NCBI GenBank assembly: GCA_902800345.1
Contig: CADCDO010000014.1
Coordinates: 1-64,000, forward strand
Direction of reading: 5' to 3'
Source of the DNA: Fibrobacter succinogenes
GTDB lineage: Bacteria; Fibrobacterota; Fibrobacteria; Fibrobacterales; Fibrobacteraceae
DNA: 64,000 nucleotides
Each line of letters begins with the position of its first letter. Within the stretch, counting starts at the first letter, position 1. The notes beneath the pieces were generated by a model. That model was not told the DNA's origin. It was given only the letters and a program-made list of their open reading frames with translations, and did no database searches. Positions 35,037 through 44,294 of this stretch are shown here, one piece after another. The position numbers and the translations under genes are program-made.

Positions 35037-36122
35037 GTGGTAGAACCGCGTCCAGAACTTTCAAAACTTTCCGATTACGTCCCGGGCAAGTCCATCGATG
35101 AAATTCGTGAACGTTATGGTCTTAAGAATGTTGTAAAGCTTGCGTCTAACGAAAATCCGTTGGGTGCTTCCCCGAAAGCGGTGGAAGCGTTCCACGAAAT
35201 TGCGAATTCCTTGCACTTGTACCCGCGCGGCGATGCTCCGAAGCTGATTGACGCTATTGCAAAGATGTATGGCGTTGAGACGAACCAGATTGTAATCGGT
35301 AACGGTTCCGATGAAATCATCGATATGGTGGGCAAGGCTTTTATCCGCCAGGGCGACAATTGCGTGGGCATCACGCCGACGTTCTCCGTCTACAAGTTTA
35401 CGACACTTTCGAACGGTGCCGATTTTATTGGCGTGGGCGAAGGTGAAGAAAAGGCTTCGTTGGATAAGCTCGCGGCTGCCGTCAATGACAAGACTCGCGT
35501 GGCGTTCATTTGTAACCCGAACAACCCGACCGGTCACTATTACACCGAAGCGGAAATTCGCAGTTTCCTTGCGAAAGTGCCGTCGAACGTTCTCGTGTTC
35601 TTGGACGAAGCTTATGCTGAATTTGCAACGGCTGCCGATTATCCGAAGATGGCTCCGCTGCTTTCGGAATACCCGAACTTGTTCCTGAACCGTACATTCA
35701 GCAAGATTTACGGCTTGGCCGGGCTCCGTGTGGGTTATGCGATGGCAAGTGTTGAAGTTGTCCGTGCCATGTGGAAAATCAAGCCGCCGTTTGACGTGAA
35801 CCAGGCTGCTCAGGTGGCTGCCGTGGCGGCTCTTGCCGATACCGCTCACGTTGAAGCGACCCGCAAGAACAACGCTGTTGGCTTTGAATACCTGAACCGC
35901 GAACTTGGTGCGCTCGGTTTCAAGGTGCTCCCGACGCAGGCAAACTTTATCTGCGTGCGCATCGGTGAACGTGCCAAGGAACTTGTTGCGTTCTTGGAAC
36001 AGAATGGCATGATTGTCCGCGGCCTTACGAGCTTTGGCATGCCGGAACACATCCGCATCACGGTCGGCAAGCCCGAAGAAAACGAACTCCTCGTTTCGCT
36101 TGTCAAGAAGTGGATCGGCTAG
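35037..36122 (+). CDS. hisC: histidinol-phosphate aminotransferase HisC
   Basis: A PLP-dependent class I/II aminotransferase that makes histidinol phosphate from imidazole acetol phosphate. It has LASNENPLGASP, YPRGDAPKL, GNGSDEIIDM, CNPNNPTGHY, VFLDEAYAEF and the PLP Lys in RTFSKIYGLAGLRVGYA (about 222). I chose the GTG at 35037 because GGAGG lies five bases before it; the in-frame ATG at 35025 is itself part of that ribosome site, giving a 4-residue longer form. Nine bases separate it from the hisN-like gene. Confidence 0.93.
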   Translation: MVEPRPELSKLSDYVPGKSIDEIRERYGLKNVVKLASNENPLGASPKAVEAFHEIANSLHLYPRGDAPKLIDAIAKMYGVETNQIVIGNGSDEIIDMVGKAFIRQGDNCVGITPTFSVYKFTTLSNGADFIGVGEGEEKASLDKLAAAVNDKTRVAFICNPNNPTGHYYTEAEIRSFLAKVPSNVLVFLDEAYAEFATAADYPKMAPLLSEYPNLFLNRTFSKIYGLAGLRVGYAMASVEVVRAMWKIKPPFDVNQAAQVAAVAALADTAHVEATRKNNAVGFEYLNRELGALGFKVLPTQANFICVRIGERAKELVAFLEQNGMIVRGLTSFGMPEHIRITVGKPEENELLVSLVKKWIG

Positions 36123-36131
36123 GAGCTTGCT

Positions 36132-36968
36132 ATGGAAAATCGCGAAATTGCAAAGGCCGGTGTCGCTCCCGAGAATTTGGAACTCCTGAAGATTGCGCTC
36201 AAGACGGCGGAACTTGCCGAAGAGAACATCCTCAAGTTTTACCAGAACGATGTGGGCGTCGAATGGAAGGCGGATAAGACTCCCGTAACGATTGCGGACA
36301 AGGGAACGGAAGAACTCGCCCGCAAATTTTGGGCGAAGGAAACGCCCGGCTTTGGCGTCATTGGCGAAGAATTCGGCATTGAAAGTCCGGATGCGGAATA
36401 CCAGTGGGTGATTGACCCGATTGACGGAACAAAATCGTTTATTCACGGCGTGCCTTTGTTCGGAACGCTGATTGGACTTTACCGCAAGAACGTTCCGATT
36501 GCGAGCGTAATCCGTTTGCCCGCCATGAAGAGCGCTGTGTGGGCGGTGAATGGCGGAGGCGCCTTTTTGGACGGCCGCGAAGTTCGCGCTTCGAAGGTGT
36601 CGCAGTTGAGCGATGCGCTTGTGCTTTCGGGAACGGTCAATACGATGGAAGACAAGGGCTTTGGCGAAGGCTTTACGAAGCTCCGCCGCAGTGCCCGCTT
36701 GCATCGCGGCTGGGGCGATTGCTATGGGTATTATCTTGTAGCGGCTGGCCGTGCCGAAATTATGGTGGATCCGGTCGTTTCGCTGTGGGACATTGCTCCG
36801 TTCCCGCTCTTGATGAAGGAAGCGGGCGGCAAGTTCAGCACCATTGGCGGTAAGACCGAGCTTTTTGATGCCAACGGCAAGCCGACGGCTCCGATTTACG
36901 AAGGCTTCACGAGTATCGCGACGAACGGGTTGTTGCACGACGTTGCACTCGATTGCTTGAAAAAGTAA
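36132..36968 (+). CDS. hisN: inositol-monophosphatase-family histidinol-phosphatase (HisN-like)
   Basis: A 278-residue lithium-sensitive-type phosphatase. Metal ligands are in VIGEEFG (about 76), VIDPIDGTKSFIHGVPLFG (about 93) and the C-terminal SLWDIAPF (about 218). The motif DGTKSFxxGxPxFGTLI is characteristic of HisN-type histidinol-phosphatases, and the gene directly follows hisC. It therefore probably removes the phosphate from histidinol phosphate in histidine synthesis. An inositol phosphatase is the alternative. Confidence 0.88.
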   Translation: MENREIAKAGVAPENLELLKIALKTAELAEENILKFYQNDVGVEWKADKTPVTIADKGTEELARKFWAKETPGFGVIGEEFGIESPDAEYQWVIDPIDGTKSFIHGVPLFGTLIGLYRKNVPIASVIRLPAMKSAVWAVNGGGAFLDGREVRASKVSQLSDALVLSGTVNTMEDKGFGEGFTKLRRSARLHRGWGDCYGYYLVAAGRAEIMVDPVVSLWDIAPFPLLMKEAGGKFSTIGGKTELFDANGKPTAPIYEGFTSIATNGLLHDVALDCLKK

Positions 36969-37434
36969 ATAGTGGTTAGTGATTGGTGGTTAGGACTGCA
37001 GTAAGAAACTTCACTGGATTCCTCGTCGTTTCGCTTTGAGATATGAGCTTTTTGCTCAGTGCAACGAAGTGTACTACGTTATTGTCACTTTGGAAGCACG
37101 TAGTGCTGATAGAGTCCATTATTTTCCGCATGGATCCTATCGGCTGACGCCTCCAGAATGGCAGCCAACGGCCAAGCTCTGCCTACTACAAAAGCCCACA
37201 GCCCAAAGGGGCGAATGCCCCGAGCCCATAGCCCATACCTTCACAGGCTTCCAGGATGACACCGCACACTTCTTTCGTCTCTCTTTCTGTGCAGTTTTCT
37301 TTTGTTCTTTTAAAATAAATTGTAAAAAAAAATTTGGTTTAAGACAATGTTTGGCAAATAAATTATATCCGTAAGGACTTTTATTTGTTTTACTTTTTTA
37401 AGGACAAACAAGTACTAGGGGATTATTTATTCGG
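36969..37434. other. non-coding region with dispersed repeats
   Basis: It contains AGTGGTTAGTGATTGGTGG (36971), a partial CACTGGATTCCTCGTCG copy (37012) and CCCATAGCCCATACC-type words (about 37197-37235), then AT-rich DNA. A 112-codon frame at 37036 is built from these repeats and is not credible. Confidence 0.45.
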
Positions 37435-37462
37435 TTGTGAATAAATATTGGGTTACTATATT
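37435..37462 (+). promoter_or_regulatory. promoter of the beta-helix gene
   Basis: TTG (37435-37437), 19 bases, TATATTCT (37457). The predicted start is near 37469, and AAGGGAG precedes the ATG at 37481. Confidence 0.5.
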
Positions 37463-37480
37463 CTTTTAAGGGAGTAAAAA

Positions 37481-39235
37481 ATGAAAAAAATCATGTGCTT
37501 TATGCTGTGTGCAATGATGCAAACAGCATTTGCTGAATCAGCTAATCAATTGGTTGACGGTAAGTATGTCAACTTTGAAAAATACATTGAAAGCCTTAAC
37601 AACTTTAGTGTTGTTAATCATGCTGGTGAAAAAAATGTAGGCTCTTGCAGAACTCTACAGCAATATAAAGATAATTGCGTTAATGGGGACAATAATTCCC
37701 GACGTTATATATCCAATGGTGATTTGTATAATGCTTTTGAATATGCTCGTAGCATAAAAGCTGTTGGAGTGTATTTGCCCCCTGGAGTGTGGAATTTTAA
37801 TAACGCGATAATTGTTCCGCATGGGATGACTCTTAAGGGCTCCTATGATCGTCCCCATAATGTTACAAAGGATGATTTATCTGTAGAAAATTCCAAAATG
37901 AATTGGAGTAATGATAATGCAAAATGGGATTGGAAAACCGAAACGGTGAGTTGGGAAAGAACTCATGGAACAAATATTGCTTGTTTCGCTGGTTGGAATT
38001 ATGATCCAAATGTTCCATCCCAAAATGACGTAAACACTTGTATTCTTCTTGAAGGATCCGCGACTCTTGATGGCGTGAATGTTTATTACCCGCAACAGGA
38101 AAAACCAGTACCATCTAAAAATTTTAATCCTGTAAAGTACCCTTGGACTATTACTTGTAGGAATGGTGGTGACTTTCAGTATCTTCCTCGATGCGCAATC
38201 ATGAATACAACTCTAGTTAATTCATATGCGGGTATCGATTTAAACGGTGCCGGAGATCATTATATTAGGGGGGTCAATATGACCGCTTTTTATAAAGGTA
38301 TTCGTATGGGGGGGATTACATCTCAAGGTTCTATTGAAGATGTTAATATGCATCATCAGTTTAGCGCTTATTATTACGGTCTTCAATATTTCACTATGCC
38401 AGAGGGAAATTTAGGACATCAAAATGTAGAGATAAGGAATGTTCATAAAGCATATGACCGTATGGATAATTACATTTTTAGTCACTTAATTGGTATGGAA
38501 TTAGGTTGGATTGATTGGGGTTGGATAAGTAATGTGTTTATTTTTAAGGCTGCTACTGGTTTCTATTTTACAAGGACTTCTGATAATTTCAAGAGCCAAA
38601 ATGAAAGTTGCCGTAATGATGAAAATTGTACCATGGCCCGTCGTTTATCTTCTTTAGATATTCAAAATAGTGGTTGTGATTTGTGTAAGTATGCACTAAA
38701 TGTGGAAGAAGTGAATTCTGGAATCGGTGTGAATTTTAGCAATTGTAATTTGATAGGAGCGATAACTATTAGTGATTACAATTATGGAACACTTCGAATG
38801 ACCAACTCATACTTGGAATTTAATGCTGCTGCTCCGGGTTATACTACAAGAGAAGGTATTCGCTATTATACAACAAGTCACGTAAAAGTTGGCAAACATA
38901 CAACTCTTCAGATTTCGAATTCAGAAATACATGATTTCTTGACTGACCTAGAAGGAAAATGGAGTGGTAATACCTTTGATGTTCGTGAGCGTGGCAGACT
39001 CCTTGTTGACAATTCAACCTTTGTTTGGTCTAATACAAGTAATTTTAATTTTGGAGCTACTAATGGTATGCCTGCGCCGCATCATTTAAGTTTAGCCCGA
39101 TATACAATTGCTTCTTTAAGTAATAATTTGTTTAGGGGATATGCGCTAGTTAAAGAGGCTCATGCCCAAGCTCATCTTCATGAGAATGGTATAAATGTTT
39201 TTGATGACACTCCCTATAACCCGGTTGATAGGTAG
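37481..39235 (+). CDS. secreted right-handed beta-helix protein
   Basis: A 584-residue protein with a signal peptide (CFMLCAMMQTAFA, cut near AES). Near 85-115 is VGVYLPPGVWNFNNAIIVPHG, the opening typical of pectate-lyase-like/GH55-like beta-helices. Many short strands with NSGC, NCNL and SNSEIHDF turns follow, and six or more cysteines suggest disulfides. No catalytic set can be assigned, so it may be a polysaccharide lyase, hydrolase or binding protein. Codon use is strongly AT-rich compared with comEC and hisC, which points to recent acquisition. Strong ribosome site and own terminator. Confidence 0.65.
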   Translation: MKKIMCFMLCAMMQTAFAESANQLVDGKYVNFEKYIESLNNFSVVNHAGEKNVGSCRTLQQYKDNCVNGDNNSRRYISNGDLYNAFEYARSIKAVGVYLPPGVWNFNNAIIVPHGMTLKGSYDRPHNVTKDDLSVENSKMNWSNDNAKWDWKTETVSWERTHGTNIACFAGWNYDPNVPSQNDVNTCILLEGSATLDGVNVYYPQQEKPVPSKNFNPVKYPWTITCRNGGDFQYLPRCAIMNTTLVNSYAGIDLNGAGDHYIRGVNMTAFYKGIRMGGITSQGSIEDVNMHHQFSAYYYGLQYFTMPEGNLGHQNVEIRNVHKAYDRMDNYIFSHLIGMELGWIDWGWISNVFIFKAATGFYFTRTSDNFKSQNESCRNDENCTMARRLSSLDIQNSGCDLCKYALNVEEVNSGIGVNFSNCNLIGAITISDYNYGTLRMTNSYLEFNAAAPGYTTREGIRYYTTSHVKVGKHTTLQISNSEIHDFLTDLEGKWSGNTFDVRERGRLLVDNSTFVWSNTSNFNFGATNGMPAPHHLSLARYTIASLSNNLFRGYALVKEAHAQAHLHENGINVFDDTPYNPVDR

Positions 39236-39266
39236 TTCGGTAATTATTGGATTGAATTAAAGTTTT

Positions 39267-39298
39267 AAAGGAACTTGGAACATCCAGGTTCCTTTTTT
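39267..39298 (+). terminator. terminator after the beta-helix gene
   Basis: AAAGGAACTTGG (39267-39278) pairs with CCAGGTTCCTTT around a five-base loop (AACAT), followed by TTTT. Confidence 0.85.
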
Positions 39299-39332
39299 GT
39301 TTTCAATCCAACATCCCAAAGGGGTGTCGTTT

Positions 39333-39434
39333 CTGGATCCCTCACACACGTTCAGGATGACAAACTTCGAGAACGTCACCAAGTTCTATCAACTGACTTT
39401 ACTGGATCCTTCCACCTTCGGTGTCAGGATGACG
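39333..39434. repeat. two copies of the CTGGATCC...AGGATGAC repeat
   Basis: CTGGATCCCTCACACACGTT ends in CAGGATGAC at 39361; ACTGGATCCTTCCACC...GTCAGGATGACG spans 39401-39434. Both face the same way. They fill the gap between the beta-helix gene and comEC. Confidence 0.7.
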
Positions 39435-39437
39435 TGT

Positions 39438-41879
39438 TTACCACATTGTTGTATAGCTTACGGAATCCGGGGCGAATGTGAACGTTATCGTCCCTTTTTT
39501 GGCGGTGTTGATGTAGGGAATGTTTAGCGAATCGAGGCGGTCGGTGACTTGCTTGTGCGGGTGGCGGAAACGGTTTTTGCGACCGCTGGGGATGATGGCG
39601 TACGTGGGGGAGACTGCGTTCAGGAACGGTACGCTGCTGGATGTTTTGGAACCGTGGTGTCCGAGTTTCAGCACGTCGCTTTTCAGATAAGCGTTTGTTT
39701 TCATGATTTCTTTTTCGCCTTTGACGGTGAGGTCTCCGGTGAGGACGGCAGAGTGCCCGAGTCCTTTGAGCCGAAGCGTGATGCTTCCTTCGTTCGCTTC
39801 GACGCAAACATCGTTTTGCGGGTGGATTGTTCGCATCTCGAAGAAGTTTTCTTTCCACAGGATTCCGCGATGGATGTTACGGATGGGGATATTCCGTTTG
39901 CGGGCTTCGCCGAGAACTTGTTGCCAATCGGGTTTGCTTTCGTTCATGGAACAATCGCTTGTCCATAGTTCTTTGACGGGGAACATTTTCAAAATAGATT
40001 TGGCTCCGCCGAAATGGTCCTTGTCGGGATGCGTGATGATGAGGGCGTCGAGTTCGCTTACGCCGATGTGATGTAGGAATGGAACGATGATGTCCTTGCC
40101 GGAATCTTGGCGGCTGTTGTCGCCGGCGTCGATGAGAAAATGTCTGCCGGACGGCGCCTTGACGAGATGGCTGTCGCCTTGCCCGACGTCGATGGTCGTG
40201 AGTGTCCACGACGGGTGCAGTACTTCGCGGTAGCTTTCGAATGCGAACAAAGCGGCAGTGACTAGAATGCATAAAAGTGCGTACTTGCGGGCGATGTAAT
40301 TCTTGTAGCAAACTGGCAAAAGCAGAATCAGGAATCCGAGCGCGAAAAGCACTACGGGCGAAAACGGCCCGACGGTCATCGATGCGGCGGCAGAGTCCGA
40401 GAGTATTCTCGTCAAGAGCGATGCCAACCGCAAAAAGAATCTCGCGGCGGCACAGAATGTTCCGCAGACAAAGTCAACGGGTGAAAGTTGTGCGAAAAGT
40501 CCCGCCTGCATGCCGAGCGAAATCGCGGGAACGATGATGATGTTCCCGAACCAGGCGAATGGCGAAAGCGTCTTGAAATGATGGATGAGGAACGGTGCTG
40601 TCGCGAGCGTCGCACAGAGCGTGACGTAAGTCGGGTCAACCGCAAACGCCTGTATTTTTTGCCAAAGCTTGTTTTGCTTGAGGCTGTCGGGCAAAAACTT
40701 TGTCGGGTTGTGCGGCGTTCCGATGATGATGCCTGCGGTGGCGGCAAACGAAAGCTGAAATCCCGGATTCCAGATGACGCTTGGTTCCGGCAAGATGATG
40801 AGGAGCAACGCAACTCCCAAGCTGTTGAGCGTATTGGCGGGTTTCCCGAACAACGTTCCAATTTGCGGAATGGCGAACATCATGACGGCACGGCGCACGG
40901 CTGGCGAGCCTCCCGTAACGGGGACGTAAATTGCGAGGAGCGTCACGGCGATGATGATGACGATTCTATGCGGAAGTCCAGTCGCTTTCAAAAAAATCAT
41001 AAGCATTCCTGCGAGCAGAACTACGTGAAATCCGCTAATCGCAAGCACGTGCACAAGGCCTGACCGCTGGAAATCGCTGCGCAGCACTTCTGGAATGCCC
41101 GAGCGGTCGCCCGCCAATAATCCCATCAAAAGTCCTGTCTCTGCGGGGTCGAGAAACTTTGCGAACCGTCGTTGCAAAAATTGCCGGAATCCAAAAAAGC
41201 TTCGTTCGAACGTCCAATCGCCGCTGTACGCGCTCCAACGCTTGAATTTGCCGTAGGCGGCGAGCCCTTGCGAATTTAACCAGCCTTGCGTATCGAATGC
41301 TCCGGGCACGCTCGGCGGTGTCACCGGATACCATGAAGCCTCGAAACAGATGGAATCTCCCGGCAAGGGAAGGTCCGGCAAATTGCGCTTTTCGGTCAGT
41401 CGCACCTTGTAATGAGCCTTGCGCGCATTTCCTGGCGCATTTCCGATAGCGGTCTTCTCGGCATCACGCGAAACGTTGATGATAAACGCAGTCCCTTTGG
41501 GGCGCGGAAGTCGCGATTCAATTTTCCCGCAGCCCGCGTTGCTGATGGAGCGGCCTTTGCCTACGGTCTGCGAACTTCCCATGCTATAGTTTGCTCGTTC
41601 GCTAACGGTGCGGGCGTTCGGCCCATCAATCCATGGAATCCCTTCGTGGACGATGATTCCCGCAGCCATGGAAATGAAAATCACCCATTGAAGGTGCCGC
41701 CTGAAGAAATGTGTGAGCAAAAATACCAGTCCCAGCAGTGGAACGGCGAATTTAGGCTCGTCGAGGGCGGCTATCGTGAACGAAAGGGCGAGTGCGCTCA
41801 CTAAGGCTGGCTTGCCATCTAGCGGTGTAATGAGCTCCTTAAGTGCTATAAATATTTTTTCTTTAATATTTTTCTTCAT
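39438..41879 (-). CDS. comEC: ComEC/Rec2 DNA-uptake channel protein
   Basis: An 813-residue inner-membrane protein that carries single-stranded DNA in natural transformation. The N-terminal part has an OB-like DUF4131 region and the LPLPGDSICFEASW segment. The competence core has GLLAGDRSGIPEVLRSDFQRSGLVHVLAISGFHV (about 248) and many helices. The C-terminal metallo-beta-lactamase domain has TTIDVGQGDS, ITHPDKDHFGG, LTGDL and LGHHGSKTSSS. Residues about 96-150 are a long Ser/Gly-rich insertion before DUF4131. Competence has to be supported by other com genes outside this window. Confidence 0.93.
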   Translation of the reverse strand: MKKNIKEKIFIALKELITPLDGKPALVSALALSFTIAALDEPKFAVPLLGLVFLLTHFFRRHLQWVIFISMAAGIIVHEGIPWIDGPNARTVSERANYSMGSSQTVGKGRSISNAGCGKIESRLPRPKGTAFIINVSRDAEKTAIGNAPGNARKAHYKVRLTEKRNLPDLPLPGDSICFEASWYPVTPPSVPGAFDTQGWLNSQGLAAYGKFKRWSAYSGDWTFERSFFGFRQFLQRRFAKFLDPAETGLLMGLLAGDRSGIPEVLRSDFQRSGLVHVLAISGFHVVLLAGMLMIFLKATGLPHRIVIIIAVTLLAIYVPVTGGSPAVRRAVMMFAIPQIGTLFGKPANTLNSLGVALLLIILPEPSVIWNPGFQLSFAATAGIIIGTPHNPTKFLPDSLKQNKLWQKIQAFAVDPTYVTLCATLATAPFLIHHFKTLSPFAWFGNIIIVPAISLGMQAGLFAQLSPVDFVCGTFCAAARFFLRLASLLTRILSDSAAASMTVGPFSPVVLFALGFLILLLPVCYKNYIARKYALLCILVTAALFAFESYREVLHPSWTLTTIDVGQGDSHLVKAPSGRHFLIDAGDNSRQDSGKDIIVPFLHHIGVSELDALIITHPDKDHFGGAKSILKMFPVKELWTSDCSMNESKPDWQQVLGEARKRNIPIRNIHRGILWKENFFEMRTIHPQNDVCVEANEGSITLRLKGLGHSAVLTGDLTVKGEKEIMKTNAYLKSDVLKLGHHGSKTSSSVPFLNAVSPTYAIIPSGRKNRFRHPHKQVTDRLDSLNIPYINTAKKGTITFTFAPDSVSYTTMW

Positions 41880-41955
41880 TTTAATGTATCTTTTGTATTT
41901 TAAGTGGGTCTCTATACTTATACACGCTTTTGAGGAGTTCTTGGACTGGCGTTTT

Positions 41956-43284
41956 ATGAAAAATGTTTGTAAAAATTTGATGCGAATCTGTGGCTTGTGT
42001 TGCTTTTTGGGGGCTCTTCTTTTTACGGCGTGCTCCGAAATTGTTGGAGCGGATGGGGATGCGACACTTCCGCCTGATGCGAACCGTACGATTGTCCATA
42101 AAATTTACCCGAACGATATGGCGAAAAATGATTCCGCCGCAGCGAATTTGGCGCGCGGTATAATGTTGGTCGTCCATCCAAGGGCCTCTTACACGCTCTC
42201 TTTTGATGTCGATCCATCGCTGCCCGCTCCGGAACTGCAGCTTTTCCGTACGTTTGAAATCGAGGGGGAAACGGGGCGTGTCGGATTTTCGAAAGTGCGT
42301 ACTTTGTCGCCAACTGTTGTCAATAATCGTTATGTCTATAAGTTCAATTGCGAAGAAAATAAAATGTCGATATGGTTTACTTCGCTGGGCGTCGATGGTA
42401 AGTATTACGAAGGTGATGTGAATAACATCAGTTTTACCGGGGTGGGGGCCTATAGCGACCATTTTTCGATTAACTTGATTGTCGTGGGATCCATGGAAAA
42501 AACTAGGGACGGCAAGAGTGTTGAAGAGTTGTCCCGTTACATGCTGAAAATGTTCCGTGAAAAGTACTATGGCGTTAAAATCGATACGCTTTATGTGCGC
42601 TATGCCCATGAACATCCGACGCTTGGGCACAAGTATCCGGCCAATAAACCTTGGGTGGCTGGCAAGAATTCGGATGATTATTTTGTAAGCGAATTGGCGG
42701 GCTGGCCCGAAGACGGTCTCCGCAATGCGTTGAATATCGTGCTCGTCCATAGCATCGACGACAAGGATATTATGGGATTCTCCCGTTTGTTTGCAGGCGT
42801 GATGGGGGCCGGCAAGGAGGGCTCGGTCGTTATAGGAGAGCACGTTCAGAGGTCCAATGTTGAGATAGAGCTGATGTCTTCGAAGAATATCGTCATGACG
42901 GCGATTCACGAGACGGGGCACTTTTTTGGTCTGCGCCATACGTCGGCAACGAAAAGGGACATGAGTCAGACATCGATATTGGAAGATGGCTCGAAGATAT
43001 TTATGAGTGACATGTCCAACGCTGATGATGGATTGACGGATACGCCGTTTTGCAAGTTCGTTCAAGAAAATGCCCTTTACAAGCAGGCGGAAGAGCATGA
43101 GTTTGTTCGTGGCGATATTTATTACTTGAAACGTCCCAATCATTTGGCGAAGTCGGATCTTACTTCGTGCCCGGACTTGGATAATGTCATGTTCCCTGTG
43201 ACGGTGGATGAAGACTTGGACGTTTCGTTTACAAAACAGCAGATGAACCTGGTCCGTTCTTCGCTCATGATTTTCCCGCATTAA
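41956..43284 (+). CDS. metzincin-type metalloprotease lipoprotein
   Basis: A 442-residue predicted lipoprotein: signal CCFLGALLFTAC, lipid Cys near 23. The zinc motif HETGHFFGLRH (HExxHxxGxxH, about 317-327) is complete. A Met-turn candidate is DNVMFPV near 414. The N-terminal ~200 residues are a beta-rich domain with an unknown role. Metzincins of this form cleave proteins outside the cytoplasm; the substrate is unknown. The ATG at 41956 directly precedes the basic signal peptide, with no good ribosome site. The stop is two bases before the DUF4416 gene. Confidence 0.75.
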   Translation: MKNVCKNLMRICGLCCFLGALLFTACSEIVGADGDATLPPDANRTIVHKIYPNDMAKNDSAAANLARGIMLVVHPRASYTLSFDVDPSLPAPELQLFRTFEIEGETGRVGFSKVRTLSPTVVNNRYVYKFNCEENKMSIWFTSLGVDGKYYEGDVNNISFTGVGAYSDHFSINLIVVGSMEKTRDGKSVEELSRYMLKMFREKYYGVKIDTLYVRYAHEHPTLGHKYPANKPWVAGKNSDDYFVSELAGWPEDGLRNALNIVLVHSIDDKDIMGFSRLFAGVMGAGKEGSVVIGEHVQRSNVEIELMSSKNIVMTAIHETGHFFGLRHTSATKRDMSQTSILEDGSKIFMSDMSNADDGLTDTPFCKFVQENALYKQAEEHEFVRGDIYYLKRPNHLAKSDLTSCPDLDNVMFPVTVDEDLDVSFTKQQMNLVRSSLMIFPH

Positions 43285-43286
43285 AA

Positions 43287-43823
43287 ATGAAGGCGTCTCA
43301 ATTTTCTGAAAATGCGCAGCTGATTGCGTTTGTGTTGCAAAAGGGATCTGAGTGGGATCCTAGCGTTATTGAACTTTTGGAAAAAACGTGGGGGCCGATT
43401 CGCCACAAGGGTCGTCTTTTTGCGTTTGACAAGACCGATTACTATAAACCCGAAATGGGTGATGGCTTGTACCGCGGAGTGGTTTCGTTCGAAAAGGAAA
43501 TCCCGCCGGAGACGATAGCCGATGAAAAAGAACGCAGCAATGCGTTGGAACTTTCGACGGCCTCGGCTGAAAGTCCGGAGCTGCGCCATTTGAACATAGA
43601 CATCGGCTACATGGACATGGACAAGGTGGTGCTCCCGAGCTACAAGCGTGGACCGTTCAAGCTTTATGCGGGTAAGGGCGTTTGGCTCGATATGCTTTTG
43701 ACGTATGCGAAGGGCGTTTTCCATCCGACGGCCTGGGCGTTCGACGACTTCGTTCGGAATCCCTACCAGCACGACTTGCAACTTATCCGAGAAAAGTTCA
43801 AAAAAGCGAGAAAAGGCGGGTAG
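43287..43823 (+). CDS. DUF4416 family protein
   Basis: A 178-residue cytosolic protein matching the DUF4416 pattern: TWGPIRHKGRLFAFDKTDYYKPEMG, then SFEKEIPPETIADEKERSNALE, then LNIDIGYMDMDKVVLPSYKRGP and VFHPTAWAFDDF. The family occurs in diverse bacteria with no known function. Two bases separate it from the metzincin gene, but it seems a housekeeping-type protein rather than its partner. Confidence 0.85.
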   Translation: MKASQFSENAQLIAFVLQKGSEWDPSVIELLEKTWGPIRHKGRLFAFDKTDYYKPEMGDGLYRGVVSFEKEIPPETIADEKERSNALELSTASAESPELRHLNIDIGYMDMDKVVLPSYKRGPFKLYAGKGVWLDMLLTYAKGVFHPTAWAFDDFVRNPYQHDLQLIREKFKKARKGG

Positions 43824-43907
43824 GGCGGCTTGTTCCCTGTGGGTAGAACGGAGTTGACAGTCGGGCTTGTCTGCCTGATCGCTGCCTTTTGAGGGCGATT
43901 AAGCCCA

Positions 43908-44279
43908 TTTACGTACTTTAGAAGGATTTTTTGCCAACCAGGTACGTAACGAAATGATGCTTAGTTTGTGTGTTACGTACTAACTGGTTTGATTTTGTGC
44001 TTGAAGTACGTAAATTTCATGATTTTTTCGAGAGAAAACGTCAAAAAGCCCTTTTCCCATGCGTTGAAAACGATGAAATGGCGTTTTTCCCTCTCTTTTT
44101 TTCAATTTTTACGTACTAAACGCCGCGAAATATTCTTGCTAGTACGTAAAGTTGCAAAAGGGGGGTGAATGCTTACGTACTAGGCGTTTCAAAACAGCCC
44201 ATTTAGTACGTAAAGTTCCCCAAAGTGTTGGATATTTACGTACTGACGAGCGGAATTCAATGCTCCAAGTACGTAAAAC
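43908..44279. repeat. phased array of ten TACGTA sites in alternating orientation
   Basis: TACGTA starts at 43910, 43943, 43974, 44007, 44110, 44143, 44174, 44207, 44237 and 44270. Flanks alternate: TTTACGTACT then AGTACGTAAA. Steps inside a pair are 33 in all five pairs; between pairs they are 30 or 31, except one 103-base gap holding a decayed pair (AACGTC at 44037, about AACGAT at 44069). The unit is 63-64 bases. The DNA between sites is not conserved. No gene is seen here. Confidence 0.85.
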
Positions 44280-44294
44280 GCACTAATGCGCTTC

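Noticed and set aside
35061..36938. 625-codon frame opposite hisC and hisN
   Set aside because: It spans two well-supported genes and their junction on the other strand; sequence has no domain pattern.
37036..37374. 112-codon frame before the beta-helix gene
   Set aside because: Composed of dispersed repeat words, with many Cys and Phe and no coding rhythm.
39275..39527. Two short frames between the beta-helix gene and comEC
   Set aside because: They read through a terminator and two repeat copies.
43908..44279. CRISPR-like array
   Set aside because: The repeated part is only about 10 bases, alternates in orientation and shows no long identical direct repeat; no cas genes are nearby.
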